Below, in pieces: positions 44,440 through 52,560 of a stretch of DNA of 64,000 nt. Numbering within the stretch: position 1 is the stretch's first letter; the number at the start of each line of letters is the position of its first letter. Location of the stretch: contig JAPLCB010000008.1 in the NCBI GenBank assembly GCA_026392455.1, forward strand, positions 186,001 through 250,000, in the 5' to 3' direction. This DNA comes from Propionibacteriales bacterium (GTDB taxonomy: Bacteria; Actinomycetota; Actinomycetes; Propionibacteriales; Nocardioidaceae). The position numbers were made by a program, and so were the translations under genes. The notes beneath the pieces were generated by a model. The model had not been told where the DNA came from. It saw only the letters and a program-made list of their open reading frames with translations, and made no database searches.

Positions 44440-45447
44440 GTGATTCACGTGCCCGCGAACGACGTCCCCGAACCCGGAGTCCGATCAGTGCCCTGGAACA
44501 AGCGAACCCTGGCCCTCCCGGCCAGTCCGCCGTCCGTGAGGCTGGCGCGCGACTGGGTGACCGGTGTTCTGGTCGACATCGGGCGGCCCGAGCTCGCCGA
44601 GAGTGCCCGGCTCGCGGTCTCCGAGCTGGTCACCAACGCGATCCTGCACGCGGAACCCCCGATGACCGTGCACGTCCGAGGCACGGTGGAGCACCCGCGG
44701 ATCGAGGTCACCGACCAGTCCCTGGTGCCACCGCTGCAACGGCACTCGGCATCCGAGATCGACATCGAGGACGATCTCTCGTGGTCGACGGTCGGACGGG
44801 GCCTGGACCTGGTCGCCAGCTACGCCCTGCGCTGGGGCGCGGACATCGACGCCCGGGGCAGCGGGAAGGTCGTCTGGTTCGAGCCGGCCACCGAGCCGCA
44901 GGAGCGACCCGTGCCGGGCGCCCTCTTCGATCTCGACGAGGCACTGGACGAGCGTGGCGAGGTCCGGTTGGAGCAGGCCGACCTGGCCGAGGTCAGGCTC
45001 GACAACATGCCGGTCGAGCTCTTCGCCCACCTGCGTCGACACTTCAACGAGCTGGGCCGGGAGCTCAGGCTGCTGGCCCTCACCGATCCCGATCGCTACC
45101 CGCTGGCCGTGGAGTTCGCCGAGGTGTACCTGCAGGTCGAGCACGAGCGCCGGCACGTCGTCGGGCTGGAGGAGCTGGACGCGGCGATCCGCTCGGGCGT
45201 CGAGAGCGTCGACCTCACCTACCATTTGCCGCCCGGCGCCCCGGAGACGATGACCCGGCTCTCGAGGCTGCTGGACGAGATCTACGCGACCTTCGGGGAC
45301 GAGCGCCTGCTGGCGGTACGACCCACGGCGGTCCTGCTGGACCTTCAGCACTGGTACCTCGGCGAGTTCACCCGGCAGGACGCGGGCGAGGAACCGCGTC
45401 CGTGGACGGGGCCGACGCGGTTCAGCCGTCGTCACGAGGCCTCGTGA
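44440..45447 (+). CDS. Anti-sigma/HATPase-type regulator with extra C-terminal domain
   Basis: 335 residues. The first half (about 20-145) is a HATPase_c_2 (RsbW-like) domain: SARLAVSELVTNAILHAEPPM is the N-box and VGRGLDLVASYALRWGAD the G-box. The second half is helical and I do not recognise it, although it ends in a segment of the same style. It could be a switch domain that senses a signal. The start may be the GTG at 44440 or one near 44489. Translationally coupled to crcB by GTGA. Confidence 0.75.
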   Translation: MIHVPANDVPEPGVRSVPWNKRTLALPASPPSVRLARDWVTGVLVDIGRPELAESARLAVSELVTNAILHAEPPMTVHVRGTVEHPRIEVTDQSLVPPLQRHSASEIDIEDDLSWSTVGRGLDLVASYALRWGADIDARGSGKVVWFEPATEPQERPVPGALFDLDEALDERGEVRLEQADLAEVRLDNMPVELFAHLRRHFNELGRELRLLALTDPDRYPLAVEFAEVYLQVEHERRHVVGLEELDAAIRSGVESVDLTYHLPPGAPETMTRLSRLLDEIYATFGDERLLAVRPTAVLLDLQHWYLGEFTRQDAGEEPRPWTGPTRFSRRHEAS

Positions 45448-45860
45448 CGGCTCCCCCGCTGAAGGTGGCCCTGGCTGCCGCGGCCGCGGGCGGCGTTCTG
45501 GGGTCGCTGGCCCGGGCCGGTCTGACGGACTGGTTCCCGGTCGGGACCGGGTTCCCGACGACGGTGTTCGTGATCAACGTCGTCGGGAGCTCCCTGCTGG
45601 CCGGCGTCCCGGCACTGGCGGCTGTCCGCCGGACGCCCTGGTTGGGGGTCTTCCTCGGGACCGGTGTCCTGGGGGGCTTCACCACGATGTCAGCCGCTTC
45701 GACCGAGACCGTGGTCCTGCTCGAGAACGACCGACCGGGGGTCGCCCTGGCGTACGCCGGGGGAACCCTGCTCGCCGCGCTGGTTGCGGTGACGTTGGTG
45801 GACCGGTGGACGACCCCGGCCGAAAGGGCCGCGGCGGACGACGCGGAGGTGAACACGTGA
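45444..45860 (+). CDS. crcB: Fluoride efflux channel subunit (CrcB/Fluc)
   Basis: 138 residues, four membrane segments. FVINVVGSSLLAG has the conserved Asn-x-x-Gly, and GTGVLGGFTTMSAAS has the central GxFTTxS break. Fluc proteins are dual-topology dimers that expel fluoride. Here two different subunits are encoded side by side, so the channel is probably a heterodimer. I see no fluoride riboswitch in front. Confidence 0.92.
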   Translation: MTAPPLKVALAAAAAGGVLGSLARAGLTDWFPVGTGFPTTVFVINVVGSSLLAGVPALAAVRRTPWLGVFLGTGVLGGFTTMSAASTETVVLLENDRPGVALAYAGGTLLAALVAVTLVDRWTTPAERAAADDAEVNT

Positions 45861-46183
45861 CCGCGCTCCTGGTCGCGGTGGGCGCGGCGGCAGGCGCACC
45901 GAGCCGGCTGCTCGCTGCCCGCCTCCTGGACGGTCGGACGCACTGGGGCACCCTGGTCGTCAACCTGGTCGGGTCCGCGGTGCTGGGCTGGCTGGTCGGG
46001 CACGGCGTCACCGGGCACCCGCTCGCTCTGGTCGGCACCGGCTTCTGCGGCGCCTTCACGACGTACTCGGCGGTCGCGGTCCAGGCCGTCAACCGCGGCG
46101 GCTGGCCAGGCCTGGCGTACGCGACCGGCACCGTGCTGGGCTGCCTGGGTGCGGCCTGGGCGGGCTACCTGCTGGGCGCCTGA
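45857..46183 (+). CDS. crcB: Fluoride efflux channel subunit (CrcB/Fluc), second copy
   Basis: 108 residues from a GTG at 45857, with GGAGGT six bases upstream, overlapping the first crcB stop. VVNLVGSAVLGWLVG and GTGFCGAFTTYSAVA are the family motifs. It is shorter than its partner, with fewer charged end residues. The pair matches the heteromeric Fluc arrangement known from Gram-positive bacteria. Confidence 0.92.
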   Translation: MTALLVAVGAAAGAPSRLLAARLLDGRTHWGTLVVNLVGSAVLGWLVGHGVTGHPLALVGTGFCGAFTTYSAVAVQAVNRGGWPGLAYATGTVLGCLGAAWAGYLLGA

Positions 46184-46206
46184 CGTCGCCAAGCGGGCCG
46201 TTCGGG

Positions 46207-46554
46207 TCAGCCCCAACCCCACGCGTGCAGCTGGTCGTCCTCGATGCCGAAGTGGTGAGCGATCTCGTGGACCACGGTGATCTCGATCTCCTCGGCCAAT
46301 TCCTCGAGATCCAGGCACATCCGCAGCAACGGACCCCGGAACACGAAGACCTGGTCCGGTGCGTGGAAGGTGTACTCGCTGCCCCGCTCGGTCAGGGGCG
46401 TCCCGACGTAGAGACCGAGGAGGTCCGGCTCGTCAGCCGGAGGTTCGTCCTCGACCAGGACGACGACGTTGTCCATCAGCCGCGCCAGCCCGTCCGGGAT
46501 CCTGTCCAGGGCGTCCGCCACCAGGTCGTCGAAGTCGGTCTCGGGTAGCTCCAC
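46207..46554 (-). CDS. Small zincin-type metallopeptidase family protein
   Basis: 115 residues. ITVVHEIAHHFGIED has HExxHxxG, a zinc-site motif of minimal metallopeptidases (DUF1025/Zincin_1 type). DVVVLVEDEPPADEPDLLGLY precedes. Such proteins are common in actinobacteria but their substrates are unknown. The GTG at 46554 is preceded at 6 bases by TAGGCT (46561-46566), a leaderless start. Confidence 0.88.
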   Translation of the reverse strand: MELPETDFDDLVADALDRIPDGLARLMDNVVVLVEDEPPADEPDLLGLYVGTPLTERGSEYTFHAPDQVFVFRGPLLRMCLDLEELAEEIEITVVHEIAHHFGIEDDQLHAWGWG

Positions 46555-46560
46555 GTCGTG

Positions 46561-46566
46561 AGCCTA
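46561..46566 (-). promoter_or_regulatory. -10 box TAGGCT, leaderless promoter of metallopeptidase
   Basis: Minus-strand TAGGCT then six bases then the GTG at 46554. Spacing and hexamer are the same as in front of the dehalogenase-like gene. Confidence 0.55.
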
Positions 46567-46606
46567 GGGTGCGTGATCAGAGGGCGTTCACGGAGTCCTT
46601 GTCTTC

Positions 46607-47134
46607 GTGAAGCAATCCCTCACCCAGCGCCTGGTCGACGGCCTCGAGGAGATCGGGCGGTCGCTGTACCTCCAGGTCTTCACCGCCCCGAACGGCATCG
46701 CCCTGCTCGACTGGGTGCCCCAGGAGCACCGCGCACTCACCGTCTGGGTTCACGACGCCGGCGCCGACCTGCGGCTGGGTCGCTCCGTGCACGCCGTCCT
46801 GCCGATCGTCGACGCCGCGGGAGTGGACGCCCTGCTCGCGGTGCTGCGGCAAGCGCTGGTGGAGGGGAGCTGGTACGAGACCTACGTGGTCGACGAGGCC
46901 AGCGGCGAGGCCACCGCGTTGAGCTGGCGAGTGGGCTCCGGCGCCGGCGCTCTGCGCAGCGGACCAGGATCAGCCCGACCTGCGGCCGACAGTCCGCGGG
47001 TACGCCGTCCCGGGGTCCGCTGGGGCCCCACCGAAGCACCTCCCGACCAGGATTTGGCCGACCCCTGGGGCGGCCCTATGCTTGACCGGTTCGGAAACGC
47101 CGCGGCGGGACCGGACGAGGCCCCCATCGTCTAG
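46607..47134 (+). CDS. Hypothetical protein running into tRNA-Glu
   Basis: 175 residues from a GTG at 46607. The first 115 residues have a compact alpha/beta look (LYLQVFTAPNGIALLDWVPQ, then LPIVDAAGVDALLAVLRQAL, then YETYVVDEASGEATALSW). The remainder is Pro/Gly/Arg-rich and probably disordered. I do not recognise the family. The last five codons and stop lie inside the tRNA-Glu gene (47120-47134), so transcript processing would cut the mRNA end, unless translation ends earlier in vivo. Confidence 0.6.
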   Translation: MKQSLTQRLVDGLEEIGRSLYLQVFTAPNGIALLDWVPQEHRALTVWVHDAGADLRLGRSVHAVLPIVDAAGVDALLAVLRQALVEGSWYETYVVDEASGEATALSWRVGSGAGALRSGPGSARPAADSPRVRRPGVRWGPTEAPPDQDLADPWGGPMLDRFGNAAAGPDEAPIV

Positions 47135-47192
47135 TGGCCTAGGACGTCGCCCTTTCACGGCGGTAGCACGGGTTCGAATCCCGTTGGGGGTG
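47120..47192 (+). tRNA. tRNA-Glu (TTC anticodon)
   Basis: 73 bases, no encoded CCA. Acceptor GCCCCCA pairs with TGGGGGT (one G-U), D-arm TCGTCTAGTGGCCTAGGA, anticodon loop CTTTCAC and T-arm ACGGGTTCGAATCCCGT. The D-arm contains the stop codon of the preceding frame. Confidence 0.96.
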
Positions 47193-47268
47193 CGATTGTG
47201 AGTGTGGCCGTTGGATGCGTTAGCATTCCCTGCGCTTCGAAAGTTTCACAATCCGAAGCACAGCACCA

Positions 47269-47342
47269 GGCCCCGTAGCGCAGTTGGTTAGCGCGCCGCC
47301 CTGTCACGGCGGAGGCCGCGGGTTCGAGTCCCGTCGGGGTCG
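47269..47342 (+). tRNA. tRNA-Asp (GTC anticodon)
   Basis: 74 bases, no CCA. Acceptor GGCCCCG with CGGGGTC, D-arm GCGCAGTTGGTTAGCGC, anticodon loop CTGTCAC and T-arm CGCGGGTTCGAGTCCCG. Follows tRNA-Glu by 76 bases, probably cotranscribed. Confidence 0.97.
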
Positions 47343-47351
47343 CAAGAGAAG

Positions 47352-47385
47352 AACGAAGCCCGGACCACCAGGTCCGGGCTTCGTT
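47352..47385 (+). terminator. Strong hairpin terminator of the tRNA-Glu/tRNA-Asp unit
   Basis: AACGAAGCCCGGACC (47352-47366), loop ACCA, then GGTCCGGGCTTCGTT (47371-47385): a perfect 15-bp stem 9 bases after tRNA-Asp, followed by GCTTCTCC. The stem would also act on the other strand. Confidence 0.9.
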
Positions 47386-47460
47386 GCTTCTCCGGCCCCG
47401 GGGTCGGCTCAGGGACATACCCGATGGCGTGACGGGCCCCGTGTTGGCATGGTGGACACC

Positions 47461-48297
47461 ATGAGCTTCCGCAGCGCCACCTCGTCCACCCCTGAACCTG
47501 CCGCTGCCACCATCGCCGCGAGCGCGATCGGACTGACCAAGGTCTACGGCTCCGGCGCTTCGGAGGTGCGCGCCCTCGACGGCGTCACCCTGGACCTGCA
47601 CGCCGGCGAGTTCACCGCGATCATGGGGCCCTCGGGCTCCGGCAAGTCGACGCTGATGCACTGCCTCGCCGCGCTCGACACCCCGACCTCGGGGCAGGTC
47701 CTGGTCGGCGGCACCGACGTCGGGCGCCTCAACGACAACGACCTGACCGTGCTGCGGCGTACCCGGATCGGGTTCGTCTTCCAGGCGTTCAACCTGATCC
47801 CCACGCTGACCGCCGAGGAGAACATCCTGCTGCCGCTGTCCCTGGCCGGCAGCACACCGGACCAGCAGTGGTTCGACACGGTGATCGAGACGATCGGACT
47901 GCGCAGCCGGCTGGGGCACCGTCCCAGCGAGATGTCCGGGGGCCAGCAGCAACGGGTCGCCTGCGCCCGAGCTCTGGTCAGCAAGCCGTCGATCATCTTC
48001 GCCGACGAACCCACCGGAAACCTCGACTCGGTCTCCGGGGCCGAGGTGCTCGCGTTCCTGCGCCGGTCGGTCGACGAGTTCGGGCAGACCATCGTGATGG
48101 TCACCCATGACGCCGTCGCCGCCTCGCACTGCGACCGGGTCGTCTTCCTCGCCGACGGAGCGGTCGTCGACGAGCTGAGCCACCCGAGCCGCGAAGAGAT
48201 CCTCGAGCACATCACCGTGCTCCAGGCCGAGGTGACCGCGCGAGCCGCCCAGCGTCACAGCGCTGACGGCGTCCTCGACGCCGGGTCGGGGGCCTGA
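47461..48297 (+). CDS. ABC transporter ATP-binding protein (MacB/LolD type)
   Basis: 278 residues from the ATG at 47461, with GGTGGA upstream. Walker A GPSGSGKST, signature MSGGQQQRV, Walker B IIFADEPTGNLDS and His switch VTHDAVAA. The DEPTGNLDS form is specific to MacB/LolD-type ATPases that drive mechanotransmission rather than import. It lies 3 bases before the permease. Confidence 0.94.
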   Translation: MSFRSATSSTPEPAAATIAASAIGLTKVYGSGASEVRALDGVTLDLHAGEFTAIMGPSGSGKSTLMHCLAALDTPTSGQVLVGGTDVGRLNDNDLTVLRRTRIGFVFQAFNLIPTLTAEENILLPLSLAGSTPDQQWFDTVIETIGLRSRLGHRPSEMSGGQQQRVACARALVSKPSIIFADEPTGNLDSVSGAEVLAFLRRSVDEFGQTIVMVTHDAVAASHCDRVVFLADGAVVDELSHPSREEILEHITVLQAEVTARAAQRHSADGVLDAGSGA

Positions 48298-48300
48298 GCC

Positions 48301-50853
48301 TTGTTCAAGCTGATCCTGCGCAACATCGGGGCGCGCAAGATGCGCCTGGCGATGAGCGCCCTCGCGATCGTCCTCGGTGTCGCGTTCCTCTCCGGCGTCC
48401 TGGTCTTCTCCAACGGCCTGAGCAAGACCTTCGACGGCATCATCCAGGGCACCACGCCCGACGGGGTCGTGCGCGTCGAGGGGGCCGATTCCTTCTCCGC
48501 CGGCGGGGCCGGAACGTCCGCAGCGACGCTGCCGCCCTCGGTGATCGCGAAGCTGAACGCCCTACCCGAGGTGGAGATCGCCGAGGGCAACGTCGACGGC
48601 TACGGGATGTACGTCGTGGACTCCGACGGCGACCTCCTCGGCGGCACCGGAGCCCCGACTCTGGCCTTCAACCGGACCGACGCGCCCAACATGGACGGCG
48701 GGAAGATCCTGGCGCTGCTCGACGGGCGGTGGGGCCAGGGAGCCGACGAGATCGTCCTCGACGAGGGTTCCGCGGAGAAGGCCGGCTACCGGATCGGCGA
48801 CACCGTGAAGCTGCTCTCCCCGGCCGGACAGGTGGAGCGCTCGGCCACCCTGGTCGGCACCGCCGAGTTCAACCAGGGCGGTACGGCGGGCGCGACCCTG
48901 ATCATCTTCGACACCCCCGGTGCCCAGGAGGTCTTCCTGGGCGGCCGGGACGCGTTCACCACGGTCGGCCTGACCGCCGCCGACGGGGTCTCGCAGGCAG
49001 CGCTGGTCGCGGCCGCCCAGACCGTCCTCCCGGACGGCTTCGAGGCAGTCACCGGCGACGCCGTGGTGAAGGAGTCCCAGGACTCGACCGCGGCGTTCCT
49101 CGACGTCATCAAGACCTTCCTGCTGGTCTTCGCCCTGATCGCGGTGATCGTGGGCGCCTTCATCATCGTCAACACCTTCTCGATCCTGGTCGCCCAGCGC
49201 ACCCGTGAGTCGGCCCTGCTGCGGGCCCTCGGTGCGAGCCGCCGCCAGGTCACCCGTTCGATCCTGGCCGAGGCGTTCGTGATGGCGGTGCTCGCGACCA
49301 CGGTCGGGATCGCACTGGGATGGGCGCTCGCCCGGGGGCTGGCCGCGATGTTCGGGAGCGTCGGTCTCGACATCGAGGGCACCTTCCTGACGCTCTCGAC
49401 CTCGACGATCCTCACCAGCTACGCCGTCGGCGTCCTGGTGACCCTCGTCGCCGCCCTGATGCCCGCGCGCCGCGCCGGCAAGGTCTCGCCGATCGCGGCG
49501 ATGCGCGCCGACGACGTCCCCACCAAGGGGTCGTTGCGCCGACGTACGGTGATCGGCTCGGCCGTGCTGGTCATCGCCGCGACTGCCGCCGTCGCCGGTC
49601 TCGCTGACGTGGGCGGGTTGCCAGCCGCCGCGTGGATCGGGGTCGGAGCGTTCACGTCCCTGCTGACCGTCGCCGTGCTCAGCCCGGTGATCGGCCTCCC
49701 GGTCCTGCTGGTCTGCCGCAGCATCTTCGGGCGCCTGTTCGGGCCCTCGGGACGGCTCGCCGGCGAGAACGCGATGCGCGACCCCCGGCGTACCGGGGCC
49801 ACGGCCTCGGCACTGATGATCGGGCTCGCGCTGGTCTCCACCATCGCGGTGATGGCCGGATCGATGAAGGCCTCGATCGACAAGGTCGTCGACGACGAGT
49901 TCGCGCCGGACTTCATCGCCCAGTCGGTGACCTTCGCACCGTTCTCCACGACGGTCGGCGACCAGATGACCAAGGTCCCCGGGGTGCAGACGGTGAGCCG
50001 CCAGCAGATGCTGAGCGTCAAGATCGACGACGAGACGGACAGCGAGCTGATCGGCGCCTCCGACGCGAACTTCGACGACGTCTCCCGGCTCAAGGCGGCT
50101 GCCGGCTCGGTCGACTTCGGCGCGGGCAAGGCGGTCGTGACCCAGGAACGTGCCGACAAGGAGGGCTGGAAGGTCGGGGACGTCCTGACGTTCTCCTTCC
50201 CGGCCGGGAAGAAGATCACGTTGCCCGTCGGCGGCATCATCACCGAGAGCGTGGTGGCCTTCGAGGTGAACGTCCCGATCGAGGTCGTCGCCGAGGCCGG
50301 CATCCAGCGGCAGGACAACTTCCTGAGCATCACGCTGACCGACGGCGCCGATCCGGGCACCGTCCAGACCGCGCTCGACGCGGTGACCAAACCGATCCCA
50401 CTGGTCGAGGTCAACGACAAGGAGGGCTTCGCCGAGTCCGTCCGCGGCCAGGTCAACCAGCTGCTCTACATGATCTACGGGCTGCTGGCCCTGGCGATCA
50501 TCATCGCCGTGATCGGCATCGTGAACACCCTGGGGCTCTCGGTGCTCGAACGCACTCGGGAGATCGGACTGCTCCGGGCGATCGGCATGAACCGGCGCCA
50601 GCTCCGCCGCACGATCACCCTGGAGTCGGTCGCGATCGCCGTCCTGGGAGCGGTGCTCGGCATGGCGCTCGGGCTGATCTACGGCGTGCTGCTGCAGCGG
50701 GTCCTCGAGGAGGACCTCCGGGTGCTGTTCATCCCGTTCGGCCAGCTGGCGGTCTTCGGGGTGATCGCGGTCGTCGTCGGGGTGCTGGCTGCCGTGATCC
50801 CGGCAGCGCGTGCGTCGCGGTTGAACGTGCTGGACGCGATCTCGACGGAGTAG
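48301..50853 (+). CDS. ABC transporter permease (FtsX/MacB superfamily)
   Basis: 850 residues from a TTG at 48301. The first membrane segment (LAMSALAIVLGVAFLSGVLVF) is followed by an outer MacB-PCD-like domain, then a FtsX block at about 275-390 (LLRALGASRRQVTRSILAEAF) and a second at about 720-845 (LLRAIGMNRRQLRRTITLES). Three further segments in the middle make about ten in total. With the ATPase it probably exports peptides, lipids or drugs, or signals at the membrane. Substrate unknown. Confidence 0.92.
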   Translation: MFKLILRNIGARKMRLAMSALAIVLGVAFLSGVLVFSNGLSKTFDGIIQGTTPDGVVRVEGADSFSAGGAGTSAATLPPSVIAKLNALPEVEIAEGNVDGYGMYVVDSDGDLLGGTGAPTLAFNRTDAPNMDGGKILALLDGRWGQGADEIVLDEGSAEKAGYRIGDTVKLLSPAGQVERSATLVGTAEFNQGGTAGATLIIFDTPGAQEVFLGGRDAFTTVGLTAADGVSQAALVAAAQTVLPDGFEAVTGDAVVKESQDSTAAFLDVIKTFLLVFALIAVIVGAFIIVNTFSILVAQRTRESALLRALGASRRQVTRSILAEAFVMAVLATTVGIALGWALARGLAAMFGSVGLDIEGTFLTLSTSTILTSYAVGVLVTLVAALMPARRAGKVSPIAAMRADDVPTKGSLRRRTVIGSAVLVIAATAAVAGLADVGGLPAAAWIGVGAFTSLLTVAVLSPVIGLPVLLVCRSIFGRLFGPSGRLAGENAMRDPRRTGATASALMIGLALVSTIAVMAGSMKASIDKVVDDEFAPDFIAQSVTFAPFSTTVGDQMTKVPGVQTVSRQQMLSVKIDDETDSELIGASDANFDDVSRLKAAAGSVDFGAGKAVVTQERADKEGWKVGDVLTFSFPAGKKITLPVGGIITESVVAFEVNVPIEVVAEAGIQRQDNFLSITLTDGADPGTVQTALDAVTKPIPLVEVNDKEGFAESVRGQVNQLLYMIYGLLALAIIIAVIGIVNTLGLSVLERTREIGLLRAIGMNRRQLRRTITLESVAIAVLGAVLGMALGLIYGVLLQRVLEEDLRVLFIPFGQLAVFGVIAVVVGVLAAVIPAARASRLNVLDAISTE

Positions 50854-50879
50854 CCGCAGGTTCGCGCTTCGTTGCTCTC

Positions 50880-51218
50880 CTAGCTCGACAGCATCCAGAG
50901 CAGCGCCGTCAGGTTGGCCAGCCCGATGACCAGCGGGCCGACGGTCCTGGCACGGTCCCCGGTCCGGGCCCCGATGCCGCCGTCGAGGAGCTGGACCATC
51001 ACCATCAGCAGCGCGATGGCCGCGACGAAGCCCTGGGAGTCGCTGAACAGCGCGCTGGTGGCAACCAGGGCCAGCGCGATGCTGCGTGCCTGCGCGTAGG
51101 CCGACGCCACCCTGACCTCGGCGGTCGAAGCCGCCCGCTGGTCGACGATGGCGTAGCCGAAGCTGACGTAGGCGCTGACGACGGTCAGGGCGGCACAGAC
51201 CCAGGAGGCGGAGCTCAT
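50880..51218 (-). CDS. Small four-helix membrane protein, unknown family
   Basis: 112 residues with four hydrophobic segments (about 5-25, 44-60, 64-82, 92-110) and short polar loops. No motif that I recognise. TAGGGT (51225-51230) ends 6 bases before the ATG, so it is leaderless. It is convergent with the ABC permease. Confidence 0.7.
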   Translation of the reverse strand: MSSASWVCAALTVVSAYVSFGYAIVDQRAASTAEVRVASAYAQARSIALALVATSALFSDSQGFVAAIALLMVMVQLLDGGIGARTGDRARTVGPLVIGLANLTALLWMLSS

Positions 51219-51224
51219 GAGACG

Positions 51225-51230
51225 ACCCTA
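51225..51230 (-). promoter_or_regulatory. -10 box TAGGGT, leaderless promoter
   Basis: Minus-strand TAGGGT, six bases, then the ATG at 51218. No ribosome site. Confidence 0.5.
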
Positions 51231-51328
51231 GTGCGGGTAGCGTCAGTGCCGGTCCCGGGTCTGACTAGCCACCTTCGCAGCCACGCCGTCCTACCTGGCC
51301 ACGAACCCGCTGCGTCGGCGCTGAGTCC

Positions 51329-52555
51329 TCAGAGCACGATCAGCGGGATCGCCGTGCGGTGCTCGAACTCGAAGGCAGCACCCGTGCTGAACCGGGTCAC
51401 CGCGACCTCACCAGCCTCGGCAGCGGCGTCCGCACGCCGTACGACGCGCAGGGTCCACTCCTGCTCGGTGCCGGAGACCTCGACGTCCAGGTAGGGGTCG
51501 ACGGCCCGCACCAGCGCCTGCAACGGGGTGACCCGCTCGGGGCCGACCAGGGTGATCCAGGAACCGTCCTCGTGCGCTGGCCCCGGTGAGACCTGGACGA
51601 GACCGTCCGTGACCGACGCGGTCACGTACGCCGCCGGGTTCAGCAACGGGTGCAGCTCCAGGACCCGCAGCGCGCCCGCCTCGTCCGCGGGCAGGCCGAG
51701 GGCCTTGCGGATCCGATCGGCCGCGATCCCGGCGATACCGGTCAGCTGCTTGGTGGCGATCTCCACGAACTGGTCGGTCTCGGTACGCCGGTCGATCGCC
51801 CGCAGGAAGCTCAGGTTCAGCAGGTGCATCTGCAGGCAGACCTCGTCGGCGATCCGGACCAGGGCCGAGTGCGAGAACTCCGCGAAGTCCAGGTCGGCCA
51901 GAACCTCGCCGGAGTAGTCGGATCGACCCTCCTGCGAGGTGTCGATCGGCGCGAGCCCGGTGAGCGCAGCCTTCGAGCCGCGCAGCGCCGTGCAGTCCGC
52001 GGACTCCGAGACCTCGGGGTAGGCCTCGTCGATGATCACGGTCCAGGCGCAGTGCGGGTTGCGATCAGCCGGCATCCTCGGCGGCCGGTGGATCGGCCGG
52101 ATCTGCGCCTTCGGGTTGGTCGCCACCGCCGTGGCGTCGAAGGTCGGGTCCTCGATGTCGTGGCACATCGACCGGACGTACTCGGGACCCATCGGCTCCA
52201 CGTCCATCAGCGCGCCGCAGTGGTCGAGGTGGAACTCGCCGTTCCAGCGGTCGTGGATCGTGTACCGGAAGTCCATGAACTGCGGCGGAGCACCGATGTC
52301 GAGCTGGAGGCCCTTGAAGATCGTGACGATGTCGTTGCCCTGGTAGCCCAGCGCCTGCTGCATCCGCAGGGTGTAGATCGGACTGGCGCCCATCCACTCC
52401 TCGATCGCGACCTGGGCCATCCCCTCGCGGCCGAACGCGCTGATGCACCAGGCCATCCCGGACCGGTCGATCAGCTGACCGATCAGGAGCAGCTCGGGGA
52501 CCAGGGTGGCGAGCTCGTCGCGGGTGAGCGACTCGTAGCGACTGGCCGTTGTCAC
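51329..52555 (-). CDS. Conserved-looking protein with His/Cys-rich core, last gene of cyp51 operon
   Basis: About 408 residues from a GTG at 52555 (a GTG at 52564 is also possible). I do not recognise the family. Residues about 105-200 hold a dense His/Cys set: FHLDHCGALMDVEP, then MCHDIEDPTFD, then RPIHRPPRMP, then NPHCAWTV. These look like metal or iron ligands. The N-terminal half is mostly helical and the last 130 residues read as beta-rich (WITLVGPERVTPLQALVRAV). It follows the CYP123-like P450 by 5 bases, so a role with that enzyme is likely. Confidence 0.72.
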   Translation of the reverse strand: MTTASRYESLTRDELATLVPELLLIGQLIDRSGMAWCISAFGREGMAQVAIEEWMGASPIYTLRMQQALGYQGNDIVTIFKGLQLDIGAPPQFMDFRYTIHDRWNGEFHLDHCGALMDVEPMGPEYVRSMCHDIEDPTFDATAVATNPKAQIRPIHRPPRMPADRNPHCAWTVIIDEAYPEVSESADCTALRGSKAALTGLAPIDTSQEGRSDYSGEVLADLDFAEFSHSALVRIADEVCLQMHLLNLSFLRAIDRRTETDQFVEIATKQLTGIAGIAADRIRKALGLPADEAGALRVLELHPLLNPAAYVTASVTDGLVQVSPGPAHEDGSWITLVGPERVTPLQALVRAVDPYLDVEVSGTEQEWTLRVVRRADAAAEAGEVAVTRFSTGAAFEFEHRTAIPLIVL

Positions 52556-52560
52556 CGCGG

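Noticed and set aside
44318-45443. Fluoride riboswitch before the crcB pair
   Set aside because: No crcB-motif structure could be recognised in the short gap or the coding region upstream.
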